Below, piece by piece: positions 1 to 9,500 of a stretch of DNA of 64,000 bases. The DNA lies in contig NZ_LT605205.1 in assembly GCF_900095135.1 (NCBI RefSeq), positions 558,001 to 622,000 of the forward strand, given 5' to 3'. The stretch comes from Proteiniphilum saccharofermentans. GTDB taxonomy: Bacteria; Bacteroidota; Bacteroidia; Bacteroidales; Dysgonomonadaceae. Each line of letters starts with the position of its first letter. The first letter of the stretch is position 1. The notes beneath the pieces are model-generated. The model saw only the letters and a list, made by a program, of their open reading frames with translations. It had not been told where the DNA came from and searched no databases. The position numbers and the translations under genes were made by a program.

Positions 1-28
1 ATCCGACCACTGACTATTCATGACTTCA

Positions 29-595
29 TTATTTTAAAGACCTGTACTCATTAATCTGCTTTGCTAAAAAACTTTTAGCCCTGTGCAACTGTGATGCCGA
101 GGTATTTTCCGTAATATTCAATATCGATGCAATTTCTTTATGGCTTTTCTCTTCGAAAATATACAAGTTGAACACTGTCCTGTATCCCGCCGGAAGGGCT
201 CGGATCATCTCCAATATAGCGGATGCCGGAATTTGTTCAAAATCAGCTTCTTCTTCACTGATATCTGGTAAATCCCATATCGGGCTATTGATGACATTCA
301 ATTTCTCATTTTTTTTGAGAAACTTTAATGATTCATTGACCACTATACGGCTGCTCCATGCCTTTAGAGATCCCACTCCCTTATATTTAAAATTGGCTAT
401 TGATTTGAATATTTTTATAAAACTTTCCTGTAGAACATCCTTTACATCGTCCGTGTTAGAGATATAACGAGAGCATACTGTGGTAAGATACCCAGAATAA
501 TTATTATAGAACTCTTTCATAGCAATGATATCGCCCGATAAGATCTTTCTCAGTAGCTCTTGCTCCTTATCTTTCTCCTCTAACATTGACATCAA
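29..595 (-). CDS. ECF-type RNA polymerase sigma factor
   Basis: This 188-residue protein has the sigma-70 region 2 pattern in its first half (aligned with a stretch reading DDVKDVLQESFIKIFKSI) and a region 4 helix-turn-helix near the end (EEKSHKEIASILNITENT). That is the usual size of Bacteroidota ECF factors. It would direct RNA polymerase to a small regulon in response to an envelope signal. The start has three in-frame Met codons within the first four residues, so the exact one is open. No FecR-type anti-sigma gene is next to it in the visible DNA; one could lie before the window start, downstream of position 29. Two hairpins separate it from the NigD-like gene upstream, so the two are probably separate transcription units. 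Confidence 0.9.
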   Translation of the reverse strand: MMSMLEEKDKEQELLRKILSGDIIAMKEFYNNYSGYLTTVCSRYISNTDDVKDVLQESFIKIFKSIANFKYKGVGSLKAWSSRIVVNESLKFLKKNEKLNVINSPIWDLPDISEEEADFEQIPASAILEMIRALPAGYRTVFNLYIFEEKSHKEIASILNITENTSASQLHRAKSFLAKQINEYRSLK

Positions 596-612
596 AAAAC
601 TTTCTAAACCAG

Positions 613-685
613 AGGTTGTACCATTTTACAAAGGTACAACCTCATAATTATTCTGCCTGTAAAAAAACTTTTTATTTTACAGGCA
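613..685 (-). terminator. Two consecutive hairpins between nigD-like gene and sigma gene
   Basis: Two perfect inverted repeats sit in the gap. The first has arms TGCCTGTAAAA and TTTTACAGGCA (654-664 and 675-685). The second has arms AGGTTGTACC and GGTACAACCT (613-622 and 633-642). They follow the stop of the leftward NigD-like gene, so they are best read as its transcription end. Neither has a clean U-tract on the minus strand, so the assignment as an intrinsic terminator is moderate. Confidence 0.55.
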
Positions 686-716
686 CAGATATCCCGTTTT
701 TTGTCTTTATCGTTAC

Positions 717-1454
717 CTATTTTATATTAATCTCACTCCTGTTGTATGTTGTTGCTGATTGGACGGGCGATGAAGCTTGGGAGTTATAGTCAAATTCTAC
801 AGACTTCTCTCCGCTGAATGAATTCCATTTCAACTTCAATTTCACTGTTTCGCCTTCCGTATCAGGCAATCTATCCAGTTTGAATGCTACCAAAGCATCT
901 CCCATTGTTCCATGTACATCACCAGAGGCATTATGCCTGAATTCCACTTCATACGGTTTCTCGGGATCCGGGCTTTCAACAAGATTGACATAATGGATCT
1001 TTGTCGGATCTCCTCCCCATAAGGTCCTGAAACGCAAGGTTAGATAACCGTCCTCGACAATCGTTACCCAATCGTTGATGATCTCCACCGGATCATTTCC
1101 ATATACAGAATTATTTTCATCACCCAAATCAGGAACCATCGGTTTTGTCCGAATGCTGTCAATCCAGTTCACATGCACTGCTTTGCTATATATTCCACTG
1201 GGTTCATCGACTTCTTTGTAGTTCACCAAGGCACGGACCTCTTTGGAATCGAAGGGATGTTTCGTCAGGTTTACAGGCAGTAGCGTTGTGTTATCATCCA
1301 ATTGCAGATACACAGAGTTATCGTCGATCAGTTTGACTGTCACAAGCGCATTTGGCCAGTAAGTGTTTTCCGAATCATCCTTCAGACATGACTGAAATAA
1401 AAGGAGGAAACAAAGAAGACCTCCTGTCAATAAAAGTGGTTTTGTAATCTTCAT
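717..1454 (-). CDS. NigD-like lipoprotein
   Basis: A 245-residue secreted protein. The N-terminus has a lipoprotein signal peptide ending in a lipobox with Cys at residue 23 (LLLFQSC), so it should be anchored in a membrane. The rest matches the general plan of NigD-like proteins of Bacteroidota: an N-terminal OB-like beta domain (VTVKLIDDNSVYLQLDDNTTL) followed by a C-terminal beta-rich domain. The molecular function of the family is not established; it is named for a nigrescin-bacteriocin neighbour in Prevotella. It is transcribed leftward and looks monocistronic. The assignment rests on pattern recognition of the family and not on an alignment. Confidence 0.75.
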   Translation of the reverse strand: MKITKPLLLTGGLLCFLLLFQSCLKDDSENTYWPNALVTVKLIDDNSVYLQLDDNTTLLPVNLTKHPFDSKEVRALVNYKEVDEPSGIYSKAVHVNWIDSIRTKPMVPDLGDENNSVYGNDPVEIINDWVTIVEDGYLTLRFRTLWGGDPTKIHYVNLVESPDPEKPYEVEFRHNASGDVHGTMGDALVAFKLDRLPDTEGETVKLKLKWNSFSGEKSVEFDYNSQASSPVQSATTYNRSEINIK

Positions 1455-1784
1455 AACTTTAATATTGATAAATTGTTATACATCTTATATTTCTCTCGTT
1501 CTATAAATACTAAATCCCGGAAACAAGGAAACCTTGCATCAGGATAATTTATTTAACAAAATTTACCAACAAATTTCCATCATGATCCGTCCCTCTGGAT
1601 ATGCCGGGATTTTATCAGTATCCCATACAAATTGAATTGTTCATTAAAATTAGGCATTTTCTCGCAATGACATAGTCCAAGCAAGCTTGTCTTCTGTTCA
1701 TATTGCTTAACGAAAATGTTGTATTAAAATATCTTTGTGATAGACTAATTCTATCTCATTATGCAAAAATCTATCAAAAATATG

Positions 1785-1814
1785 TTGTATAACATGTTTT
1801 TTGTTGTATCTTTG
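1785..1814 (+). promoter_or_regulatory. Bacteroidota-type promoter
   Basis: TTG at 1785-1787 and TATCTTTG at 1807-1814 are separated by 19 bases, matching the primary sigma factor consensus of Bacteroidota. A second TATCTTTG lies upstream at 1730-1737 without a well-spaced TTG. Transcription would run rightward through the small ORF at 1943 to the terminator at 2178. The rest of the 870-base gap between 1454 and 2325 (1455-1720) is AT-rich and shows nothing else I can support. Confidence 0.7.
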
Positions 1815-1942
1815 TGTCGATTTAAATGGCAAGCGAGTTATTTGAAATCACTTTTAGGTTATCAATTAATTTACTGACAAGGGCTTCTTGTAACTTGTGA
1901 ACGGTTGCCGATAAATCATAACTTTTAAATGAAAGGAAAATT

Positions 1943-2089
1943 ATGACTATCAAAAGCCTAACTAAAGAAGAAATTCTGTCTCAGATAAAATATCTGGAGC
2001 AGAACATCTCAAACGGGTCTGCTGCATACCGTGCAAACAGGGTGAACAGGCTTAGGAGTTTGAGAGCCGGCTTGCGTATGGCGAGCTGA
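1943..2089 (+). CDS. Small ORF of unknown function in its own transcription unit
   Basis: An ATG at 1943 is preceded by an AG-rich stretch (GAAAGGAAAA, 1931-1940) and opens 48 codons beginning MTIKSLTKEEILSQIKYLEQ; the peptide is basic at its end. It lies between a good promoter (1785-1814) and an intrinsic terminator (2178-2204), so the segment is very likely transcribed. I do not recognise the peptide. The end is odd: the other two forward frames also read like protein beyond about 2060 (one gives SRLAYGELMKRTGV then stop at 2107, the other DEKDWCLKLSNPKRDYESF and stop near 2159). The gene may therefore be longer and frameshifted, or the transcript may be a structured RNA with a chance ORF. 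Confidence 0.45.
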   Translation: MTIKSLTKEEILSQIKYLEQNISNGSAAYRANRVNRLRSLRAGLRMAS

Positions 2090-2177
2090 TGAAAAGGACT
2101 GGTGTCTGAAGCTGAGTAATCCGAAAAGGGATTACGAAAGCTTTGATTTAAGAAACTAATTGAATAAAATATATAGT

Positions 2178-2204
2178 AAGGCTGTTTTATACAGCCTTTT
2201 TTGC
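2178..2204 (+). terminator. Intrinsic terminator after the small ORF
   Basis: Arms AAGGCTGT (2178-2185) and ACAGCCTT (2191-2198) with a five-base loop are followed directly by a run of T, giving a textbook rho-independent terminator on the plus strand. Confidence 0.85.
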
Positions 2205-2324
2205 TTTTTGTAAAGCAGTGCGATTGTATTATAATCATTTATATAGGAAATCGTCTATTGAAATAATATTTTTATATATCTTTGCCTCCGTTATCTAACA
2301 AAAAGTCTAAATTTATTACAATTT

Positions 2325-3521
2325 ATGAAGGATTTATTATCAGTCAGACTGACCGCCCTATCGCCTTCTGAAACGTTCGCGATGGCACAAAAGAGCAATG
2401 AACTGAAAGCTCAGGGCATTGATGTGATCAACATGAGTGTGGGGGAACCCGACTTTAATACCCCTAAGCATATAAAGGAGGCGGCCAAGAAAGCGATTGA
2501 CGATAATTTCTCTTTTTATTCTCCAGTGGCCGGATTTCCCGACCTGAAGAAAGCGATTTGCGAAAAGCTGCAAGCCGAAAATGAGCTGGAATATACTCCT
2601 GCTCAAATTGTAGTCTCCGGTGGAGCAAAACAGTCGTTGTGTAATGTTATCCTTTCTATTGTGGACAAGGGTGAAGAGGTGATTATTCCCGCACCTTACT
2701 GGGTGAGTTATCCGGAGATGGTAAAACTTGCGGAAGGAACACCGGTCTTCGTTTATGCCGGAATTGAGCAGAATTTTAAAATCACTCCGCAGCAACTGGA
2801 AGAAGCTATCACTCCGAAGACCAAAGCGCTGATCCTCTGTTCTCCGTCGAATCCGACCGGAAGTGTATATACCAAAGAAGAATTAGCTGCATTAGCCGGT
2901 GTACTGGAAAAATATCCACAAGTGTATGTGATTGCCGACGAGATATATGAACATATCAACTATATTGGACAACATGAGTCGATCGCGCAGTTCAGTACTG
3001 TTCGTGACCGGGTGGTAGTGATAAACGGTGTGTCGAAAGGATATGCCATGACTGGATGGCGTATAGGATGGATTGCCGCACCGCAGTGGATCGCATCGGC
3101 TTGCAGTATGTTGCAGGGGCAATATACATCGGGCCCGTCTTCAATCTCTCAAAAAGCAGCCCTGGCAGCCTATACCGGAGATCAATCCTGCGTGGGAGAG
3201 ATGCGGATAGCTTTTGAAAGGAGAAGGAACCTTATCGTAGAGTTACTGGGACAGATTCCCGGATTGAAAGTGAACAGCCCGATGGGTGCTTTCTATATTT
3301 TCCCTGATTGCTCAAGCTATTTGGGGCGGTCGTATAACGGAAAAACAATACAGACAGCTACAGATCTGGCAATGTATATACTGGAAGAGGCTCACGTGGC
3401 TTGTGTCGGGGGGGATGCATTCGGCGCACCCGGATGCATTCGTTTGTCGTATGCCACTTCCGATGAGAGCATTACCGAGGCGATAGCACGTATCAAAAAG
3501 GCGTTGGGAAAGTTATCGTAA
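2325..3521 (+). CDS. aspC: Aspartate aminotransferase, class I/II PLP enzyme
   Basis: A 398-residue cytosolic enzyme that would transfer the amino group between aspartate and 2-oxoglutarate using pyridoxal phosphate. The family marks are present in order: an N-terminal helix with the substrate loop (INMSVGEPDF), the PLP-contact segment SPSNPTGSVYT near residue 175, the aspartate of VIADEIYEH, and the Schiff-base lysine in VSKGYAMTGWRIGW at about residue 238. Length is normal for the family. A TATCTTTG box at 2277-2284 lies 40 bases upstream, though no TTG is well placed. The gene is followed by a hairpin terminator at 3563-3595 shared with the convergent hydrolase gene. Exact amino-acid preference cannot be read from the sequence. 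Confidence 0.93.
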   Translation: MKDLLSVRLTALSPSETFAMAQKSNELKAQGIDVINMSVGEPDFNTPKHIKEAAKKAIDDNFSFYSPVAGFPDLKKAICEKLQAENELEYTPAQIVVSGGAKQSLCNVILSIVDKGEEVIIPAPYWVSYPEMVKLAEGTPVFVYAGIEQNFKITPQQLEEAITPKTKALILCSPSNPTGSVYTKEELAALAGVLEKYPQVYVIADEIYEHINYIGQHESIAQFSTVRDRVVVINGVSKGYAMTGWRIGWIAAPQWIASACSMLQGQYTSGPSSISQKAALAAYTGDQSCVGEMRIAFERRRNLIVELLGQIPGLKVNSPMGAFYIFPDCSSYLGRSYNGKTIQTATDLAMYILEEAHVACVGGDAFGAPGCIRLSYATSDESITEAIARIKKALGKLS

Positions 3522-3562
3522 AGATTCAGACCATTTAGATCTTTACAATATGCTTATAGATT

Positions 3563-3595
3563 AAAACCCGGTTGATTTTATTCAAACCGGGTTTT
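3563..3595. terminator. Bidirectional terminator
   Basis: Arms AAAACCCGGTT (3563-3573) and AACCGGGTTTT (3585-3595) form a hairpin flanked by A and T tracts on both sides. It lies between the convergent aspartate aminotransferase and EEP-hydrolase genes and can serve both. Confidence 0.8.
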
Positions 3596-3638
3596 AAATC
3601 TTATTGTATGATTTGCAAGTGTACCTTGGTCAAGCCTC

Positions 3639-4499
3639 TTACATCTTTGCCTGAATTACTACCGGAAAGTGGTCGGAAGGAAACCGTCCGTATGGCCTGT
3701 CGTTGAGTACCCCGTATTTTTTGACTGTGATGCCGGAGCTGACCCAGATATAATCGATCCGGCTATTTGAAGGTGCGTCCGGTCTGAAGGCGTTGAAAGT
3801 GCCTTCTGTCCCGTAAGGCGGTTCCCCGGTTACAAGGTAGGAGTCGTTAAGTTTACCTGCATTATAAATGGTTTGAATAGGTTCATCGTCAGGGGTGGCG
3901 TTAAAGTCGCCGGTAGCGAATACCGGGCTGTCTCCCGTAATTTGCCCGATCTTTTCTATCAGTAACAGCGAAGAATTCTTGCGTGCCACTTTTCCTTCGT
4001 GGTCGTAGTGTGAGTTGAAAACGAAAAATTCCTTTCCCGATACCTGGTCTTTGAATTTTGCCCATGAGCAGATGCGGTTGCAGCAGGTGGCATCCCATCC
4101 TTTTCCCGGCACCTCAGGTGTTTCGGAGAACCAGAAATCACCATTGTCAAGCAATTCCAAACGATCTTTTTTGTAGATGATGGCCGAATGCTCACCGGCA
4201 TCTTTACCGTCATCACGCCCGGCTCCCACATAGGTATAGCCGTTCAATTCAAGAATATCATCAAGTTGATGCTTAAATCCTTCCTGAGTGCCGATAATGT
4301 CAAGATCGTGGAATCTGATCAGGCCTTTCACCATCTCTTTCCTGTTCGGCCAGGCATTCTCACCATCGTTTGGGGTGTCCATCCTCAGGTTGAACGATGC
4401 TACTCTCAGGTTGCATTCTTCCCCACTATTGTTATTCGTGCAGGCTGCTGCTATTATTGTCATAAGAGACAAACCTAAAATAAATACTGTTTTTTTCAT
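3639..4499 (-). CDS. Endonuclease/exonuclease/phosphatase-family lipoprotein
   Basis: A 286-residue secreted metal-dependent phosphoesterase. The N-terminus is a lipoprotein signal with Cys at residue 20 (IIAAAC). The EEP fold motifs follow: RVASFNLRMD, the metal-binding Glu in DIIGTQEGF, FVFNSHYDH, VFATGDFNATPD, SRIDYIW, and the terminal catalytic pair in FPSDHFPV. Such genes are frequent partners of SusC/SusD pairs, where they may cleave phosphodiester or phosphate groups from glycans, but the substrate is unknown. It lies downstream of the SusC/D operon but beyond a strong terminator. Its ATG overlaps the stop of a short reading frame (ATGA at 4496-4499), which would couple its translation to that remnant. 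Confidence 0.85.
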   Translation of the reverse strand: MKKTVFILGLSLMTIIAAACTNNNSGEECNLRVASFNLRMDTPNDGENAWPNRKEMVKGLIRFHDLDIIGTQEGFKHQLDDILELNGYTYVGAGRDDGKDAGEHSAIIYKKDRLELLDNGDFWFSETPEVPGKGWDATCCNRICSWAKFKDQVSGKEFFVFNSHYDHEGKVARKNSSLLLIEKIGQITGDSPVFATGDFNATPDDEPIQTIYNAGKLNDSYLVTGEPPYGTEGTFNAFRPDAPSNSRIDYIWVSSGITVKKYGVLNDRPYGRFPSDHFPVVIQAKM

Positions 4500-4645
4500 T
4501 TTTTTCCGTTGATTATATGTGTATGTAATGTTTTTCCTGACAAATCTTTCTGCCGTACATTTATCCTGGAGTCTACCGTGATGTCGAGGTAGGTCTCATC
4601 GTCATTGATAAGCACCTGTACCGATGGAGAGACTCGGTAAATGTT
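4496..4645 (-). pseudogene. Possible 3' remnant of a gene upstream of the EEP hydrolase
   Basis: A stretch of 49 sense codons without any ATG ends in TGA at 4496-4498 and overlaps the hydrolase start as ATGA. Its translation (for example VQVLINDDETYLDITVDSRI) has the composition of a beta-rich domain end. A stop codon lies immediately upstream at 4646-4648. It looks like the tail of a deleted gene left between the SusC/D terminator and the hydrolase, but a chance open frame is possible. I do not recognise the family. Confidence 0.35.
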
Positions 4646-4681
4646 TTAAAGCCCGAAATTACATTTTCCGATCAAGAAAAA

Positions 4682-4718
4682 CAAGCAAGCCTGTGAAAAT
4701 AATTGACAGGCTTGCTTG
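4682..4718 (-). terminator. Strong terminator of the SusC/SusD operon
   Basis: Perfect 13-base arms CAAGCAAGCCTGT (4682-4694) and ACAGGCTTGCTTG (4706-4718). On the minus strand the stem is followed by TTTTTCTT, so it ends the leftward susC-susD transcript 18 bases after the susD stop. Confidence 0.9.
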
Positions 4719-4735
4719 AGATACCGGTGACAATA

Positions 4736-6490
4736 CTATTCCCATCCGGGATTTTGTCCCAGATTGGGATTTTTCAGTAAATCCGCCTCAGGGATTGGGT
4801 ATAGGTACTTTTTATCCAACCACTCTCTTGCTCCCGGATTCCAGATAATTTCTCCGGAAGTGCCATTCGATAAAATCCTGCTGCCAACCCCGGCGGAGGT
4901 GACATCAACAAAAACTGAGGCTTGCGAAGAGGAAGGCCGTTCTCCCCGGTAAAAACAGACATCCATTATGCCGTCTTCGTTCAGGTCATAATCGCCCAAT
5001 GCAGGCACATACATTCCATTCATGGGAGCTTCGGCAAATAATTCGCCTAAACGCCATCTGATCAGGTCGTCGGGTCTTAACCCTTCCGTGATCATTTCCA
5101 CGGCGCGTTCGCGGAGCACCTCCAATAAAACCGGATCAGTGAATTTACCATCATAAAACTCAATCATATAAGGATCGGCTGTCGAAGGTTTTTGAGTGAG
5201 TGTCGCCCCTTGTATCCCGGCACGAGCTCTTAAAGAGCCGATCGTTGATGCCCACTGGGCATCTGTCATCGTACCCAGTTCGGCTAAAGCTTCCGCTTTA
5301 TTCAGGAGGATCTCGGCATAACGGAATATGAGGTGTGCGTTCTCATTCCGGCTTTCATCGTCATACGGGAATCGCTCGTCGTAACATCCTTTTATGATTT
5401 GGTAACCTGTATATGCCTGCTCCAGATTAGGAGGAGCAATGATCGGTACTCCGTTTTCGGTACGGTGGTAATCCCCGATCCGGATGGTTTGACCGAGACG
5501 CAGATCCCTGTTTTTTACCTCTTCTGTAAATGGGGTTGTTCTATAATCAGGATCGCTTGTAAAGGGAGTACCGTCGATATTCAGATAGGTATTGATAAAC
5601 CGGCGCGTCAGGGAAGGGCGGTTCCCGTAAGTAGGGCTTATCGTTCTTCTGTTTCTGGAACTGAATACCTGTAAATTTGCGTCCAGAGTAACTGCCAATA
5701 TCGTTTCATTGCTATTGGGAGTCTTCTGGAGGAACAGATTGCGGTAGGCGTTAGCCCCTTCTATCAAGGAGTAACCCTTGATCTCATCGGCTGTTTTCAC
5801 CACTTCTTCAAACCAAGTGTTGGCTGTGCCTTCTTTTCCATATTGCGTGTGATACTTCCTGAAAGAAGCTTCATAAAGACAGACGCGTGTCTTGAAGGCT
5901 CTCGCCACATCCTTCGTAATGAGAGTGCGGGTAGGCTCCGAGATTGTTGAGATATGCTCTATGGCGTAATTCAGATCTTCCAGTACATACTCCATCACCG
6001 CAAACCGGTCATGGCGGGGACCATACAGGGTTTCATCGTCATCAACATCTATCGTGCGGTCAATCCAGGGTACATCTCCGAAACGCTTTATCATTCCAAA
6101 ATAGAAGTAAGCTCTGAAGAAACGGGCCAATCCCAGGTAATGCTCTTTCTCCGCGACGGAGCTTTGTTCCGTGTTTTCAATAAAATAGTTGATATTCCGT
6201 AAGTTACTCCATGACCACCCGCTGCTTGTAGCGGGGCTTAATGCGTTAGGCATGAAACGAGAATCAACATTATTACGCGCGATCAAATCACTGTTATCGT
6301 CTATGGCAAAAACACCGTCGTAAGGGGTAGGCAGCATTTCATAAAACGAATTGGAATAAAGTTCCAGACCGCTTGCCGTTTCAAAAATGGCGATGCGCGA
6401 CGCGGTAGCCTGGGGCAATTCTTCCAGGTCGCAGGCTATAAAGTTCAATATAAAAGAGAAGCTTAAAAATATATAAATATATCGTTTCAT
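4736..6490 (-). CDS. SusD/RagB-family nutrient-binding outer-membrane lipoprotein
   Basis: A 584-residue surface lipoprotein with a signal peptide and lipobox Cys at residue 20 (FILNFIAC). It shows the SusD pattern: an N-terminal TPR-like helical region (ARFFRAYFYFGMIKRFGDVP near residues 120-140) and the typical C-terminal stretch with LIFRYAEILLNKAEALAELG and LLEVLRERAVEMITEGLR. SusD proteins sit on the outer face as a lid on the SusC channel and bind the incoming oligosaccharide or peptide. It starts 11 bases after the upstream susC stop, so the two are one operon. The ligand cannot be predicted because no glycoside hydrolase is linked to this pair. Confidence 0.93.
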   Translation of the reverse strand: MKRYIYIFLSFSFILNFIACDLEELPQATASRIAIFETASGLELYSNSFYEMLPTPYDGVFAIDDNSDLIARNNVDSRFMPNALSPATSSGWSWSNLRNINYFIENTEQSSVAEKEHYLGLARFFRAYFYFGMIKRFGDVPWIDRTIDVDDDETLYGPRHDRFAVMEYVLEDLNYAIEHISTISEPTRTLITKDVARAFKTRVCLYEASFRKYHTQYGKEGTANTWFEEVVKTADEIKGYSLIEGANAYRNLFLQKTPNSNETILAVTLDANLQVFSSRNRRTISPTYGNRPSLTRRFINTYLNIDGTPFTSDPDYRTTPFTEEVKNRDLRLGQTIRIGDYHRTENGVPIIAPPNLEQAYTGYQIIKGCYDERFPYDDESRNENAHLIFRYAEILLNKAEALAELGTMTDAQWASTIGSLRARAGIQGATLTQKPSTADPYMIEFYDGKFTDPVLLEVLRERAVEMITEGLRPDDLIRWRLGELFAEAPMNGMYVPALGDYDLNEDGIMDVCFYRGERPSSSQASVFVDVTSAGVGSRILSNGTSGEIIWNPGAREWLDKKYLYPIPEADLLKNPNLGQNPGWE

Positions 6491-6501
6491 TGTACTCTGT
6501 T

Positions 6502-9500
6502 TTAAAAGTTGATAGATAAACCTAAAGAGATTGATTGTAGTGTAGGATAATTGTAACCGTCGCCATCAGTCCGTCTATCATCACTGTTGAGTCCGGTTAG
6601 TTGAGTACCGGCACCCCAGATGTTTGTAACATCCGTGTCCCGCGTAATTTTATAGAGAGGCGACCATGTCCATAAGTTTTCCCCGGAGAGGTAAATTTTT
6701 ATATCATTCGCCTGGATCTTTGAAGAGATACCGGTAGGGAGCGTATATCCGAAATGAAGGTTTTTCAATCTTATATATGCTACATTCTGCAGGTACCGGT
6801 CATTGGGAAGGGCTAACTGACCGTTTGCATTCTGAGCGGTATAACCCGATATAAGCGGCAGGTAAGCATCGAAGTTTTGCAGCTCCGGACGGAATTGTTG
6901 ATCTTCCTGCCAGCGGGGATAAGCGTTGTAAGGACGATTGTATTGTCCCCAAAAGCGAGCTTCTCTGGAAGGATACCACTGCTGTTTACCCACACCCTGA
7001 AAGAAGGCCGTCAGGAAAAAGCGATTCCAGTCGGCACCCAGATTAAATCCGTAAACATACCGGGCGGAGTTATTGCCGATAATTGTTTTGTCGCCGGAAT
7101 CATCCGCGCGGTTCAAACCGTGATAAATCTCATCATCTCCATTGAGATTCCTGAACTTTAAATCACCTACATAATTTCTTCGGGTATTGTGAGCCAGGAT
7201 ATTGGATTGAGAGGGTGAATTGGCAATCTCCTCTTCCGATTGGAACAGGCCTTCTACCCGGTATCCCCATATTTCCCCGATTGTCTGGCCGATATAATAG
7301 TCCGTAAGGTTTTTATCGGGATTATAATAGTCTGTGATAACCGACTTCGAGTCTGCCAATGTTGCCCTGACACTGTAGTTGAACGGCTTTCCTCCCAGTA
7401 TGAATCTGTCTGTCCAGTGTAAGGATATTTCCCAGCCTGTGGTCTCCAGTGCTCCGTAGTTGCCTTTGGGGACGCTGGTACCGAAAATAGCAGGCACGCT
7501 GGGTCCCACGGTATACATGTCATCCGTCCATCGTCTGTAAATATCGCCGGTAAATGATAAGCGGTTGTTTAACGCGTTTATATCCAATCCTATGTTTCCC
7601 GTCGTGGCAGTCTCCCATGTCAGGGAATTAGGTATCACCCCGGGCTGGGCGGTACGTTGAGGACGTGTATCCCCTAGTATCCTCCCGGATTGGCTGATCC
7701 CGAAATTTTCCGTAAATGTATAAGGACTGATCGATCCGTTACCTAATGAACCGTAAGATATCCTGAATTTTACATTTGAAATTGCATTTGGATCCACTTG
7801 CCAGAAAGATTCTTCCGATAATCTCCATCCGGCAGATATGGAAGGAAAGAAAGCCCATTGCTGGTTGCTGGGGAATTTTGATGAACCGTCGTAACGACCG
7901 TTTACCTCCAGCAGGTAGCGCTCCATAAAATTATAATTTATCCGGAAGAAGCTGCCTGCAATCCGCCATTTACTGTATCCGCCTGATGTGGTGATATTAT
8001 TCCCCAATGCAAGATTAATATCCCTGGCATCTTCGTAAACGATTCCGTTCCGGGTCATGGTCACGTTTTTATATACGGATTGTTCATAGTTGAACCCGGC
8101 AAGAAATTCGAAGTTATGTTTTTGCTCAAATGATTTGATATAATTGGCATACACGTTTGTAGCCAGGTAATCCGTTGTGCTGCGACGTTCCTGCAAATCA
8201 TTGGTGTTGGTTCCGGTATACCCGGTCTGGCCTTCATAACGGCTGTACGGAACCTGTACCCTTACCTGCTGGTGGCCGTACTCCGTATTCTGGAAAGTAA
8301 AATCCGCACGCAGCGTTAAGCTTTTATCGAGAAAAACAGCTTCCAATGCGGTTTTATTCTTTATTATGTTCTGATGCAGATCCGCGCCGTTTTTTCCCAG
8401 ATACCTGTCCCCTAAGGTATACGCGGCAGGAAATGATAAGGTCCCGTCCGGATTGGTAAGCGGTGCCAAAGGATGGGCTTCGTCCGCCATGTTGCGCCAT
8501 ATATTGGATCCTTCACCCACATTGACAGGCTGCCGGTATTTCATAGAGGAATACTCTACATTATTATCGATGTTCAACCATTTGAATATCTGTATGTTGC
8601 CTCTCCCTCTCAGATTATACATTGAATACTTATCGGTATTATATTTATACAACCCATCCTCTCCATTATAGCGTCCGCTCAGATAAAATGAAGCAAGATC
8701 ATTTCCGCCGGACATGGATATGTTGTGATCCTGTGCAAAAAAACTATCCTTGTAAAGCTCTTTGTACCAATCCGTACTATAATAATATTCATATGCGCCC
8801 GTAACAGGATTCACTTCAATCCGGGGAAGAGACGGGTCTTCCCACCTTCTTTTGATCTCCTCCAGATAAGCAGGTGAAAATGACATTGTCTTGTTGATGG
8901 CAGTGGGCGTATTTCCGTTATCGTTCCAGTTAGCCCACGCATCACTGAATGATTTTGCCCATGGATAGGAATCTGTGATGTTGTCCGGAACCGTTGTAGG
9001 CCGTTTGGAGGTGAAATTCCCGGTATAATTCAATGATGTTCTTCCTTTGGATGCTGATTTTGTCGTAATCAGCACTACGCCGAATGCGGCTCTTGCACCG
9101 TAGATTGAAGCGGAAGCTGCATCTTTTAACACCGAAACACTTTCAATATCATTCGGGTTGAGCATACGGGGGTCTCCCTCTACGCCATCCACCAGGACCA
9201 GGGCGCTGCCTCCCTGACCGATAGAGGTTGTACCACGGACATTGTATGAAGGTGATTGAGTGGGTTTTCCATCGCTTAATTGTATATTTAGATTAGGTAT
9301 AACACCCACCAACGCCTGGGTCATATTGTTCACCGGCCTGTTTTCAAAAACCTCACTGGTTACCTGTTCTACAGCCCCTGTGAGATTTACTTTTTTTGAA
9401 GTTCCGTATCCGACTACCACCACTTCATCCAGAAGTTCCGCATCTTCCTGTAATACCATGTTTAAGACGGATTGCCCATCCCATTGGACTTCCTGTGTAG

